64,000 bases of DNA, taken from positions 62,001 to 126,000 of the forward strand of contig NZ_VRMG01000011.1 of the NCBI RefSeq assembly GCF_008040105.1, in the 5' to 3' direction. Position 1 is the first letter of the stretch, and every line of letters begins with the position of its first letter. Shown in pieces: positions 26,859 to 35,097 of this stretch. This stretch comes from Lacisediminihabitans profunda. GTDB lineage: Bacteria; Actinomycetota; Actinomycetes; Actinomycetales; Microbacteriaceae. The position numbers and the translations under genes are program-made. The notes beneath the pieces were generated by a model, which had not been told where the DNA came from, ran no database searches, and saw nothing but the letters and a program-made list of their open reading frames with translations.

Positions 26859-28331
26859 CTACTCGGCGACGCCGATGTACTCCGCGGACGCTCCCGAGAG
26901 CGCGGCCCGCAGCGCGGTCCCGAGCTGCGCGTCGACGTTCGTCCAGTACTGGATCGCGCGCTCCCGGATCTCCGCCGACGTCACGCCGCCGACGGCTCCC
27001 GTGATGGTGTCGAGGAATCGGCCCTTCGCCGCGTCATCGAACACGTCACGGTAGAGCGTGCCGGCCTGCCCGAAGTCGCTGTCCTCGGAGTGCAGGGTGG
27101 CGGCGGAGCGCACGAGGTCCCCGTCACTCTCCCAGCTTCCCTCGGCAGCGGCCGCGGCATCCGCCACCGCACCGCCGAACGAGTTCGGCGCGTAGACGGG
27201 AGACGAGGCGGGCTTGAAGCCGTGACGCCCCGCGCCGTCCTGGGTGTAGCTGTTCACCGGCGCGATCGGCGCGTTGACCGGGATCTCGTTGTAGTTGGTG
27301 CCGACCCGGTAGCGCTGGGCGTCCGGGTAGGAGAACACGCGTGCCAGAAGCATCTTGTCCGGGCTCACCGCGATGCCGGGCACCGTGTTCGCCGGGGAGA
27401 ATGCCGCCTGCTCGATCTGCGCGAAGAAGTTCTCCGGATTGCGGTCGAGTGTGTGGGTGCCCACCTTGATGAGCGGGTAGTCCGCCTTCGGCCACACCTT
27501 CGTGAGGTCGAAGGGGTTGAACCGGTAGGTCTTCGCGTCCTCGTACGGCATCACCTGCACGTGGACATCCCACGACGGGAAGTCGCCGGACTCGATCGCG
27601 TTGTGCAGGTCGCGGCGGTAGTGGTCCGCGTCGGCTCCGGCGATGAGCTCGGCCTCCGCGCCGCCGATCTCGACGTTGCCCTGGTTGGAGGTGAAGTGGT
27701 ACTTCACCCAGAAGCGCTCGCCCTCGGCATTGATCCACTGGTAGGTGTGCGAGCCGAAGCCGGGCATTTCGCGCCAGGAGCGCGGCAGGCCGCGGTCGCC
27801 CATGAGGTAGGTGACCTGGTGGGCGGATTCCGGAGACAGCGTCCAGAAGTCCCACTGCATGTTTGGGTCGCGCAGTCCGGAACCCGGGAGGCGCTTCTGC
27901 GAATGGATGAAGTCGGGGAACTTGATGCCGTCGCGGATGAAGAACACCGGCGTGTTGTTTCCGACGATGTCGTAGTTGCCCTCGGTGGTGTAGAACTTCA
28001 CCGAGAAGCCGCGCACGTCGCGCCAGGTGTCCGGGCTGCCCTGCTCGCCGGCGACGCTCGAGAAGCGCTGCAGCGTCTCGGTGGTGGTCCCCGGCTGGAA
28101 GACGGCGGCGCGGGTGAAGCGCGACACGTCCTCGGTCACCACGAAGGTGCCGAACGCCCCGCCGCCCTTGGCGTGCACGATCCGCTCCGGGATGCGTTCG
28201 CGGTTGAACTGCGCCAGCTTCTCGACGAGATACCGGTCGTGCAGCACCGCGGCGCCGTCGGCCCCGACGGTGAGCGAATGCTCGTCGCTCGCTACCGGGG
28301 TTCCGGTCTGGGATGTGGTGGGTTCCGTCAC
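26859..28331 (-). CDS. katA: Monofunctional haem catalase
   Basis: 490 residues, the size of clade 3 small-subunit catalases. Catalytic His53 in [12 protein letters not shown], the distal pocket asparagine in [13 protein letters not shown] (121-134), and the haem-ligand Tyr335 in [14 protein letters not shown] are present. It dismutates H2O2 in the cytoplasm. It lies 10 bases after the fur-family gene in the same direction, the classical regulator-catalase operon. Confidence 0.95.
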   Translation of the reverse strand: MTEPTTSQTGTPVASDEHSLTVGADGAAVLHDRYLVEKLAQFNRERIPERIVHAKGGGAFGTFVVTEDVSRFTRAAVFQPGTTTETLQRFSSVAGEQGSPDTWRDVRGFSVKFYTTEGNYDIVGNNTPVFFIRDGIKFPDFIHSQKRLPGSGLRDPNMQWDFWTLSPESAHQVTYLMGDRGLPRSWREMPGFGSHTYQWINAEGERFWVKYHFTSNQGNVEIGGAEAELIAGADADHYRRDLHNAIESGDFPSWDVHVQVMPYEDAKTYRFNPFDLTKVWPKADYPLIKVGTHTLDRNPENFFAQIEQAAFSPANTVPGIAVSPDKMLLARVFSYPDAQRYRVGTNYNEIPVNAPIAPVNSYTQDGAGRHGFKPASSPVYAPNSFGGAVADAAAAAEGSWESDGDLVRSAATLHSEDSDFGQAGTLYRDVFDDAAKGRFLDTITGAVGGVTSAEIRERAIQYWTNVDAQLGTALRAALSGASAEYIGVAE

Positions 28332-28341
28332 GATGTCTCCT

Positions 28342-28773
28342 TCATTTCTTGCGGTCGTTGGTTTGCTGGCAGGAGGCGCAGAGGCCCCAGAAAGTCACTT
28401 CGGCGGTGGTGATGATGTACCCGCTCGCGTCGTTCGGTGCGAGGCACGGCGCCGATCCGTGCACGCAGTCGACGTCGGCGACCGCCCCACAACCGGTGCA
28501 GACGATGTGGTGGTGATTGTCGCCGATGCGCCGCTCATACAGCGCCGGGGATCGTGCGGGCTCGATGCGGCGCACGAGCCCGGCCGCCGTGAGGTCGGCC
28601 AGCACGTTGTGCACCGACTGCACGGACATGTCGGGGCGCTCGGAGCGCACCGCGTGGCAGAGCGTCTCGGCGTCGGAGTGGGGCAACCGATCGAGCGCCG
28701 CGAGAACCGCGAGCCGACCGGGGGTGACCCGAAGCCCCTGCCCATGGAGCTGAGATTCGATGGGCGTGGTCAC
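28342..28773 (-). CDS. furA: Fur-family regulator, CatR/FurA-like
   Basis: 143 residues from GTG 28773. The N-terminal winged helix ([58 protein letters not shown]) and the [16 protein letters not shown] dimerisation/zinc site are clear, with a second CxxC (CASC) near the C terminus. Position just before katA indicates a peroxide-sensing repressor of catalase, as for CatR or mycobacterial FurA. A haem- or iron-dependent mode cannot be told from sequence. Confidence 0.88.
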   Translation of the reverse strand: MTTPIESQLHGQGLRVTPGRLAVLAALDRLPHSDAETLCHAVRSERPDMSVQSVHNVLADLTAAGLVRRIEPARSPALYERRIGDNHHHIVCTGCGAVADVDCVHGSAPCLAPNDASGYIITTAEVTFWGLCASCQQTNDRKK

Positions 28774-28789
28774 CGCTCCACTCTGCCAG

Positions 28790-28812
28790 TTATCGTGAAC
28801 TATTCATAATTA
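28790..28812 (-). promoter_or_regulatory. AT-rich promoter/operator region of fur-katA
   Basis: An isolated AT-rich block (TTATCGTGAACTATTCATAA) starts 17 bases upstream of the fur start codon. It includes TGAA/TTCA half-sites and, on the minus strand, the -10-like TATGAA and GATAAC. It resembles AT-rich operators of peroxide-responsive Fur proteins, but symmetry is incomplete. Confidence 0.4.
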
Positions 28813-28820
28813 GGCGAGGG

Positions 28821-30125
28821 TCAGGCGGACGCGGGTTCCGTCTCCGTGGGGAGCGTACGCATCCCGAGCAGCGGCGAGAACACCACGAAGGAGGTGCCGG
28901 CGATCGAGCCGGCGAACGCGATCCAGAGTGTGGGGACGATGCCGATCCATCCGCCCAGGGCGCCGCCCACGAGACTCGCGATCGGCATCACGCCCCAGAC
29001 GACGCAGCGGATCGATGCGTTCATGCGCCCGAGCAGCCGCGGCGGGCAGAGCCGCTGGCGCAGCGTCACCTGCGTGATGTTGTAGACCAGCACGAGGAAG
29101 GACTGGAGGAACTGCGCGACGATGAGCACGGGCAGCGCCGCGCTGGGAACCACGGCCGCCAACGGGAGGGCGCCGATCAGCAGCGCGCTCGCGATCGCGG
29201 ACAGCGGGATGACCGTGCCCTCGCCGACGAGCCGGGCGAGGTGCGGCGTGGCCAACGCCCCGAGCAGGCCACCGACAGCACCCACCGACAGAATGAGTCC
29301 GAGCGCGCCGGGGCCGAGTCCGAGGGTGCGCAGCAGTAGCAGCGGGAAGAGCACGAAGGCGAGGGCGGAGAAGAAGTTGAATGCCGCGGTGCTGCCGACG
29401 ATCCGACGGATCAGCGGCTGGCCTGCCACGAACCGGACCCCCTCCGCGATCTCGCGGCCCAGCCCCAGGCGATCGGCCGGATCCGCGCGCACCTCGTTGT
29501 CGCGGATCCGGGCGAGCGCGGCCGCCGAGATGAAGAACGAGATCGCGTCCGCGAGCAGGAGCAGCGGCGCCGAAATCACCGTGAGCAGGGCGCCGGCGAG
29601 ACCCGGCCCGCCGATCCGCGCCACTTCGAAGCTCGCCTCGAGCTTCGAGTTGGCGTCGGCGACCTGTCTCGACTCGACCAGGATGGGGATGTAGCTCTGG
29701 TACGAGACGTCGAAGAAGACCGTGGCCGTGCCGACCACCGCGCCCACGATCACGAGCTGCCAGATCTGCAGCACTCCCAGCCACCACATCAGCGGGATCG
29801 CGGCGAGCGCGACCGCCCGCACCAGGTCGGCGACGATCATCACGCGGCGCTTGAGCATCCTGTCCACCCACGCCCCGGCCGGCAGCCCGACGAGGAGGAA
29901 GGCCGCGGTGTCTGCCGCGTTCAGGACGCCCAGTTGCCAGGCCTCGGCGTGCAGCACGAGCACGGCGAGCACGGGAATGGCGAGTTGGCTGAACTGAGAG
30001 CCGAACTGGCTGATGGTCTCCGCGCCCCACAGCCAGCGGAATCCCGGGTGCCTGAACACCGACGCCGGCCTCGACGCGGCGTCCGCGTTGGCGCTCACGC
30101 TAGCCGGCCACGATCTGCCGGGCAC
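28821..30125 (-). CDS. MFS transporter, EntS/MFS_3-like
   Basis: 434 residues if GTG 30125 is used; GTG 30098 is an alternative directly after the spoIIM stop. Twelve hydrophobic helices, with GVLNAADTAAFLLVGLPAGAWVDRMLKRRVMIVADLVRA as the conserved loop 2-3 motif of the MFS_3 group (enterobactin and macrolide exporters). The substrate is unknown. It is tail-to-head with spoIIM and ends 47 bases before the fur start region, so it could be a stress-linked efflux pump. The start is uncertain. Confidence 0.8.
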   Translation of the reverse strand: MPGRSWPASVSANADAASRPASVFRHPGFRWLWGAETISQFGSQFSQLAIPVLAVLVLHAEAWQLGVLNAADTAAFLLVGLPAGAWVDRMLKRRVMIVADLVRAVALAAIPLMWWLGVLQIWQLVIVGAVVGTATVFFDVSYQSYIPILVESRQVADANSKLEASFEVARIGGPGLAGALLTVISAPLLLLADAISFFISAAALARIRDNEVRADPADRLGLGREIAEGVRFVAGQPLIRRIVGSTAAFNFFSALAFVLFPLLLLRTLGLGPGALGLILSVGAVGGLLGALATPHLARLVGEGTVIPLSAIASALLIGALPLAAVVPSAALPVLIVAQFLQSFLVLVYNITQVTLRQRLCPPRLLGRMNASIRCVVWGVMPIASLVGGALGGWIGIVPTLWIAFAGSIAGTSFVVFSPLLGMRTLPTETEPASA

Positions 30126-31095
30126 CCGCCTCGAACTCGCCCAGGTCTCCCGTCTCGCCCGCCCGGTGCGCGCGCCGCCCGACCACCCACTGGTAGAAGA
30201 GGAACGCGCCGAGGGCGACCGAACCGATCCCGATCTTGATCACCCACGGCCAGTCCTGACGCGTGACGAACCCCTCGATGATCCCGGAGACGAGGAGGGA
30301 GAGGATGAGGCCGATCACGACCGTGAACAGGGCCCGGCCCTCCTCCGCCAGCGCCCTGGCCCGCGTGCGGGCGCCCGGCGCGATCCACGCCCAGAAGATG
30401 GCCATCCCCGCTGCTCCCGCGGTGAAGATCGAGTAGAGCTCGAGCTGGCCGTGCGGGGCGATGTAGAGGAAGAAGATGTCGAGCCGGTCGTGCGAGGCCA
30501 TGAGCGCGCCGGACAGCCCGATGTTCTGGGCGTTCATGAACAGCAGGTACGGCGCGTAGACACCGGTGATGCCGAACGCTATGCACTGCGCGGCCAGCCA
30601 GGCGTTGTTGGTCCAGACCTGGCCGGTGAAGGACGACGGCGAGTGGTTGGAGTAGTAGTTGACGAAGTCCTGCTCCACGAACTGCTTGCGGAACTCCGCC
30701 GTGCCGAAGTGCGCGATCACCCCGGGCGTGTTGAGCGCCCACAGGGCGTAGAGCGTGGCGACGAGCGCGGTACCGAACGCGATGGCGAGGCAGAGCCAGC
30801 GGATGCGGTAGAGCGCCGCGGGCAGCTGGGCGGTGAAGAACTGGGGTACCTGGCTCACCACGTTGCGACCGGCACCGGTGAAGCGCAGGCGAGCGCGCGA
30901 GAGCCCCACGGAGAGCCGGTCGCCCTGGATCGTCTGGCCGGCCGTGGTCTTGATCGCGGAGAGTTGGCTCGATCCGGCCTGGTAGCGCTCGATCAGCCGG
31001 TCGGCCTCCGCACCGCTGAAGCGACGCTTCTTGCCGAGCCGGGCAAGCTCGTCCCACTCATCGCTGTGCGCGGCGGAATAGGCGTCGAGATCCAT
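30100..31095 (-). CDS. SpoIIM-family (stage II sporulation protein M) membrane protein
   Basis: 331 residues from ATG 31095. A cytoplasmic N terminus with DEWDELARLGKKRRFSGAEADRLIERYQ precedes five to six transmembrane helices with HGQLELYSIFTAGAAGM, the conserved SpoIIM core (HGxxE). In non-sporulating actinobacteria SpoIIM proteins accompany MoxR/DUF58/RDD genes. The start codon faces that of the RDD gene across a 17-base gap with no Shine-Dalgarno sequence. Confidence 0.85.
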   Translation of the reverse strand: MDLDAYSAAHSDEWDELARLGKKRRFSGAEADRLIERYQAGSSQLSAIKTTAGQTIQGDRLSVGLSRARLRFTGAGRNVVSQVPQFFTAQLPAALYRIRWLCLAIAFGTALVATLYALWALNTPGVIAHFGTAEFRKQFVEQDFVNYYSNHSPSSFTGQVWTNNAWLAAQCIAFGITGVYAPYLLFMNAQNIGLSGALMASHDRLDIFFLYIAPHGQLELYSIFTAGAAGMAIFWAWIAPGARTRARALAEEGRALFTVVIGLILSLLVSGIIEGFVTRQDWPWVIKIGIGSVALGAFLFYQWVVGRRAHRAGETGDLGEFEAGARQIVAG

Positions 31096-31112
31096 CTGCT
31101 TAAATACTAGAC
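31096..31112. promoter_or_regulatory. Putative shared bidirectional leaderless promoter
   Basis: The whole gap between the divergent spoIIM and RDD start codons is 17 bases: TGCTTAAATACTAGAC-like AT-rich DNA. It has TAGTAT on the minus strand and TTAAAT/AATACT on the plus strand. The first bases of the two ATG codons are 18 bp apart. Neither gene has room for a ribosome site, so one A/T-rich hexamer may act as -10 element in both directions. Confidence 0.45.
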
Positions 31113-31982
31113 ATGGCATTCGAGCCCCGCTCCGCTTTTGTGTCGTCGGCGGTTCCGACGACGGCGGACGACGATGCCGAGCTCATGACCGGCGAGGCCG
31201 TCGCGCTCGATCTGCGTCCGACCAGTTTCGTGCTGAGGGCCGCCGGAGCGCTCATCGACTTCGTCGTGTATCTGGGCACCTGGCTGCTCATCATCCTCGC
31301 CCTCTCCTCGCCCCTGTTCGGCAGAATGCTCGATGACGCGAGCGGGGCCGCGGCCGCCGTCGCCGCCCTCGTCTTCTGCCTCATCGTGCTGCCGACGGCG
31401 GTGGAGACGGTGACCCAGGGCAAGTCCCTCGGCCGACTCGCGATCGGGGCCCGGATCGTGCGAGACGACGGAGGCTCGATCGCGTTCCGGCATGCCTTCA
31501 TCCGGGCGCTCACGGGCGTGCTCGAGATCTTCTTCACCCTCGGCGGGGTCGCCGCTATGGTGGCCATGCTCAACGGCCGGTCGAAGCGGCTCGGGGACCT
31601 TCTCGCCGGCACCTACAGCCAGAACGAACGGGTCTCCGGACCCACCCCGGCGGTTTTCGGCATGCCGACGGAGCTTCTCGACTGGTCGAAGACCGCGGAT
31701 GTGGCGCGGCTGCCAGACGGACTGGCGCGGCGGATCGCGCAGTTCCTCGGCCAGGCCGCCCGACTGTCGCCCGAGGCGCGGGCCAGGCTGGCCCGCGACC
31801 TCGCCAACGAGGCATCGGCCTTCGTGTCACCGCTGCCGCCCGTGCATCCCGAGCTGTTCCTCGCCGGAGTCTCCGTGATCCGTCGCGAGCGGGAGTCCCG
31901 CGCCCTTGAGCTCGAACGCGAGCGCCTCGAGCATCTCGCTCCGGTTCTTCGCGCGCTCCCGCACGACTTCCCCGACCGCTGA
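31113..31982 (+). CDS. RDD-family membrane protein
   Basis: 289 residues from ATG 31113. The RDD domain (residues 25-165) has DLRPTSFVLRAAGALIDFVVY, with R-x-x-G-A-x-I-D in helix 1, and QGKSLGRLAIGARIVRDDGG. Two to three helices in it are followed by a 115-residue helical cytoplasmic tail. RDD proteins commonly pair with SpoIIM and MoxR genes. A downstream ATG at 31185 is possible but would cut conserved residues little. Function unknown. Confidence 0.85.
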   Translation: MAFEPRSAFVSSAVPTTADDDAELMTGEAVALDLRPTSFVLRAAGALIDFVVYLGTWLLIILALSSPLFGRMLDDASGAAAAVAALVFCLIVLPTAVETVTQGKSLGRLAIGARIVRDDGGSIAFRHAFIRALTGVLEIFFTLGGVAAMVAMLNGRSKRLGDLLAGTYSQNERVSGPTPAVFGMPTELLDWSKTADVARLPDGLARRIAQFLGQAARLSPEARARLARDLANEASAFVSPLPPVHPELFLAGVSVIRRERESRALELERERLEHLAPVLRALPHDFPDR

Positions 31983-32028
31983 GAGCGCGTCGCCCCGCGT
32001 CGCCCCCGCCCGCGCGCCCCGCCCGCCC

Positions 32029-32060
32029 GCACGCCCCGCCCGCCGCACGCCCCGCCCGCC
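32029..32060. repeat. Two tandem copies of a 16-bp C-rich unit
   Basis: GCACGCCCCGCCCGCC occurs at 32029-32044 and again at 32045-32060; a partial third unit follows. Confidence 0.75.
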
Positions 32061-32078
32061 GCATCCGCCCCACAGCTT

Positions 32079-32160
32079 CCGAAATCCATGCATTTCTTGC
32101 CCGGCCCCGGTGTGTCTGCGACGACACGCCGAGTCGCGCCGAGAAATGCATGGATTTCGG
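32079..32160. repeat. 82-bp palindromic element, copy 1
   Basis: Perfect 19-bp terminal inverted repeats: CCGAAATCCATGCATTTCT (32079-32097) and its reverse complement (32142-32160). Inside are 11-base internal segments, then an 8-bp stem (GGTGTGTC / GACACGCC, one G-T pair) around loop TGCGAC. A second copy is at 38666-38747, 81 of 82 bases identical. Each arm holds a near-palindromic 16-mer GAAAT-S-CATG-S-ATTTC. Confidence 0.85.
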
Positions 32161-32286
32161 AAAGGGAAAGGGAAAGGGAAAGGGAAAGGGAAAGGGAAGG
32201 GGAAGGGGAAAGAGAAGGGGAAGGGGAAGGGGAAGGGGAAAGAGAAGGGGAAGGGGAAGGGGAAAGGGAAAGGGAAAGGGAGGAGG
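32159..32286 (+). repeat. 128-nt homopurine GGGAAA/GGGGAA tract
   Basis: Uninterrupted purines, built from GGGAAA hexamers at the ends and GGGGAA and AAAGAGAA units in the middle. It starts at the right border of the palindrome. Mirror symmetry would allow triplex (H-DNA) formation. Confidence 0.85.
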
Positions 32287-32303
32287 CCGCCGGGCAGGGC
32301 CGC

Positions 32304-33779
32304 TCAGCGCCAGTAGGGGTCGCTGAGCAGACGGGTGCCCCAGTGGCGCCGGATCGTGGCCAACTCCTCCGGCACGACGGTGGCAACCCGGCTCTTCGAC
32401 TCGAAGTGGAAGAGCTCAGCATGAGGAGTCCAGACGATGCTCCGGCCGGTGGAGCGCACCTTGAGCGAGAGGTCCACGTCGTTGTAGTTGCCGGCGTAGA
32501 GCGGGGAGAACCCGCCCACCTCCCAGAAGGTGTCCGCGGAGATCATGGCGCACGCCGCGGTGACGCCCGAGACCTCCCGGTCGACGCCGAGGGAGCCCAG
32601 CGCATCGTCCCGCCCGGATTCCCAGCCGAACGCGATGTGACCCGCCCAGCTGTCACGATAAAGATGCCCGCCGTGCTGAACGGTTCCGTCCTCGAAGTAG
32701 AGCATGGTGCCCACCAGACCGATGCCCGGCTGCTGGGCGAGGCCGAGCATCACCTCGATCCAGTCGGCGCTGATGAGCTCCACATCATCGTTGACCAGAA
32801 CGAGATAGTCCCCGCGGGCGTGAACCGCACCGCGGTTCATCTTGCCCGAGAAGTTGAAAGGGCCCGACCAGCGCACCAAGCGAAGTCGTTCCCCGGCAAC
32901 CTCGACGAGACTGTCGATCACGGCCTGGGGTGTCTCGTCGTCGGCGACGACGACTATCTCGATCGGGGCATACGTCGTGCGCTCGAGCATGCCTCGTACG
33001 GCATCAACGACGAGCACGCTCTCGGCGCCTCGAATCGTGGCTCGTCCGCCGCGGGTGGGGATGACGATCGACACGAGCGGGGCGCCATCGATCGGATAGC
33101 GCAGCCTGAGCGCCGACCCGGCAAGCGACACCTCGGCGGTGACGCCGCGCGCGGCAACCGCGTCCGCCGACGCACTCCGGTGGGCCTCGGTCAGACTGCC
33201 GATCGCGCTAACGGAGCGGCTGAGCACCTCGGGGATCGCGAGCACTCGCCTCTCGTCCGCCCCCAACCGCAGTGCGATGTCGTAGGGATGCGCGCCGTCA
33301 AGGCCGGGGCGGAAGCCGCCGACCGACCGCAGCCGGTCGGACCGGAAGCCGCGCACGCCGCCGAGGTAGTCCTGCGAGAGCAGCCGGATCGGCGAGGGTG
33401 CCGGCCGACGACGCACCTCGCCGTCCGCGAGCTGCGTGTCGCCGTAGAACAGGTCGATGTCGAACCGGCCGACGGTTCGCCCGAGCGTCGCGTTCGCCTC
33501 ACGCGTGAGCTCGTTGCCGGCATCGAGCCACACTATCCAGTCGCTCGGCGTCTGGGCCAGAAGCGTGTTCAGCAGGCCCGAGCCGTCCCCGTCCGGTGCC
33601 GCGATCAGGCGCGTCGGCGAATCCGGAAGGCTCAACTGGTCGAGCATACCGGCGTCGACGATGCCCACGACCTCCTCGAATTGCGACGACTGCCCAAGCG
33701 CCGAGCGCAGCGCATTCCGCACGGAGGAGATCGGATGCCCGGCTCCGAAGACCCACAGGGTGCGGCTGGCACCGCTCAT
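32304..33779 (-). CDS. Family 2 glycosyltransferase with two GT-A-like halves
   Basis: 491 residues. Residues 1-230 look like a divergent GT-A domain (WIVWLDAGNELTREA, DIDLFYGDTQLADGE). Residues 240-491 are a clear GT2 domain: PLVSIVIPTRGG, VVVADDE, KMNRGAVHARGDYLVLVNDDVELIS (the DxD equivalent is NDD), and GGFSPLYAGNYNDVDLSLKVRSTGRSIVWTPHAELFHFESKSR. It resembles O-antigen rhamnosyltransferases. It overlaps the short coiled-coil gene upstream by four bases and is likely part of a surface glycan pathway. Confidence 0.8.
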   Translation of the reverse strand: MSGASRTLWVFGAGHPISSVRNALRSALGQSSQFEEVVGIVDAGMLDQLSLPDSPTRLIAAPDGDGSGLLNTLLAQTPSDWIVWLDAGNELTREANATLGRTVGRFDIDLFYGDTQLADGEVRRRPAPSPIRLLSQDYLGGVRGFRSDRLRSVGGFRPGLDGAHPYDIALRLGADERRVLAIPEVLSRSVSAIGSLTEAHRSASADAVAARGVTAEVSLAGSALRLRYPIDGAPLVSIVIPTRGGRATIRGAESVLVVDAVRGMLERTTYAPIEIVVVADDETPQAVIDSLVEVAGERLRLVRWSGPFNFSGKMNRGAVHARGDYLVLVNDDVELISADWIEVMLGLAQQPGIGLVGTMLYFEDGTVQHGGHLYRDSWAGHIAFGWESGRDDALGSLGVDREVSGVTAACAMISADTFWEVGGFSPLYAGNYNDVDLSLKVRSTGRSIVWTPHAELFHFESKSRVATVVPEELATIRRHWGTRLLSDPYWR

Positions 33780-34063
33780 CGGCGGCGAAGCCGTCGTCCG
33801 GCCCGCTGGAGCACCCGTACCGGAATGGTCACCACGCGACCGACGCGCCAGGGCAGGGAGCGCCGAAGCTCGAGCAGTTGCTGCTCGGCGCTGAGCTGTT
33901 CCGTGGGCGTGAGCTCCCGAGTGGCGGCGACCTGGGCGAGTCGGGCCTCGAGGCCCTTCACTCGATCGATGAGCTCGAGCTGCTGCTCCGGCGAGAGCGA
34001 ACGGGTCGGCGCCGTCGCCTCATCCTCACGCCCGGCCCATGGCGCGCTCCCCACATCGGTCAC
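33776..34063 (-). CDS. Small protein with coiled coil and basic amphipathic tail
   Basis: 95 residues from GTG 34063. Residues 25-70 form a charged helix (LSPEQQLELIDRVKGLEARLAQVAATRELTPTEQLSAEQQLLELRRSL), followed by PWRVGRVVTIPVRVLQRAGRRLRRR, a motif that often forms the C terminus of glycosyltransferases. Coupled to the GT2 gene by an ATGA overlap, it may be a membrane-anchoring partner of that enzyme. No known domain. Confidence 0.55.
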   Translation of the reverse strand: MTDVGSAPWAGREDEATAPTRSLSPEQQLELIDRVKGLEARLAQVAATRELTPTEQLSAEQQLLELRRSLPWRVGRVVTIPVRVLQRAGRRLRRR

Positions 34064-34149
34064 GACAACCCGCTTCTTCCTTCGTTCACTCTCCGCCCTA
34101 CTGTAACGCCCCGGTTCGGAGGCGCATCGCGGGCCGTCGATAATGGGGT

Positions 34150-35097
34150 GTGACCGAAACCCCTCCGACCGGCGCGACCAGGGTCATCGCCGTCGTTCCC
34201 ACCTTTCGGCCAGACGAGGCGCTTCTCGACGGCTTGCGGGCGCTCGCGCCGCAGGTCGATTCGATCATCGTCGTCGACGACGGCAGTCCCGCCGAGTCGC
34301 GCGCCCTGCTCGAGAGAGTGGAGGACGCCGGATTCGAAGTGCAGCGCAGCGCGCGCAATGCCGGCATCGCCGCGGCGATCAACGCCGGAATCAGGACCGC
34401 GCTCGAACGCGGAGCCCACTTCGTGCTCACCATCGACCAGGACACGGTGCTACCGGCCCACTACGTCTCCGATTGCCTCACGGCGTTCCGCATCGCGAGT
34501 CCGGCCACCCGTCTCGGTATCGTCTGCACCGACCGGGTCAACGGCCAACCCTCCATTCCGGAGCACTACACGAAAGAGGGCCTCGGCCTCGTTCGCGAGG
34601 CGATCCAGTCCGGATTCCTCATCAGCGCCGAGTGTCTGGCCGAGTGCGGCCTGTTCGACGAGAGACTCTTCATCGATTGCGTGGACACCGAGTACTGCCT
34701 CCGGATCGCACGTCACGGCTACCGCATCGCCGTCGCGCCCGGCACCGACATCACCCATTCGCTCGGCGAACAGGCTCCCCTCCGACCGTTCGGCTTCCCG
34801 GTGCGAAACCCGGACACCGGCGAGATCGAGACCTACGAATATCACGGTCCGACCCGGCGATACTTCATCACCCGCAACAACGTGGACCTGTTCCTCCGCT
34901 ACGCGAGGGTTCGGCCTCGCTGGGTCGTCTCGGCGGTCAAGCGCGAGATCGTTCCCACCTTGACGACGATCGTCTCCGGCCCGCGGCGCGGAAGACAACT
35001 GCTGGCCACCGTGGTCGGGGCCACGCACGGGCTCGTGCGCCGGCGCGGGCCGCTCACTCCGACCCTGCGGCGCGTGCTCTCGGGGTCTCGCCCCTAA
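34150..35097 (+). CDS. RfbF-like rhamnosyltransferase (GT2)
   Basis: 315 residues from GTG 34150. A GT2 fold of the RfbF-like class: VVPTFRPDEALLDGLRAL, IIVVDDGSP, NAGIAAAINAGIRTALERGAHFVLTIDQDTVLP (DQD motif) and DERLFIDCVDTEYCLRIARHGYRI. Such enzymes transfer rhamnose or related sugars onto lipid-linked glycans. It is convergent with the next gene (four-base overlap of stops). A GATAAT just upstream of the start suggests leaderless expression. Confidence 0.85.
   Translation: MTETPPTGATRVIAVVPTFRPDEALLDGLRALAPQVDSIIVVDDGSPAESRALLERVEDAGFEVQRSARNAGIAAAINAGIRTALERGAHFVLTIDQDTVLPAHYVSDCLTAFRIASPATRLGIVCTDRVNGQPSIPEHYTKEGLGLVREAIQSGFLISAECLAECGLFDERLFIDCVDTEYCLRIARHGYRIAVAPGTDITHSLGEQAPLRPFGFPVRNPDTGEIETYEYHGPTRRYFITRNNVDLFLRYARVRPRWVVSAVKREIVPTLTTIVSGPRRGRQLLATVVGATHGLVRRRGPLTPTLRRVLSGSRP

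Larger units (their letters stand above)
31983..32303. other. 321-bp intergenic region with tandem repeat, palindrome and homopurine tract
   Basis: No gene; the open frames across it are produced by simple-sequence repeats. In order it has a C-rich 16-bp tandem repeat (32029-32060), the 82-bp palindrome (32079-32160) and a 128-nt homopurine run (32159-32286). It lies between convergent 3' ends. Confidence 0.8.

Noticed and set aside
31906-32316. Open frames reading through the homopurine tract as (GK)n or (ERE)n repeats
   Set aside because: The translation is simple repeat in every frame and the DNA is intergenic structure, not coding.
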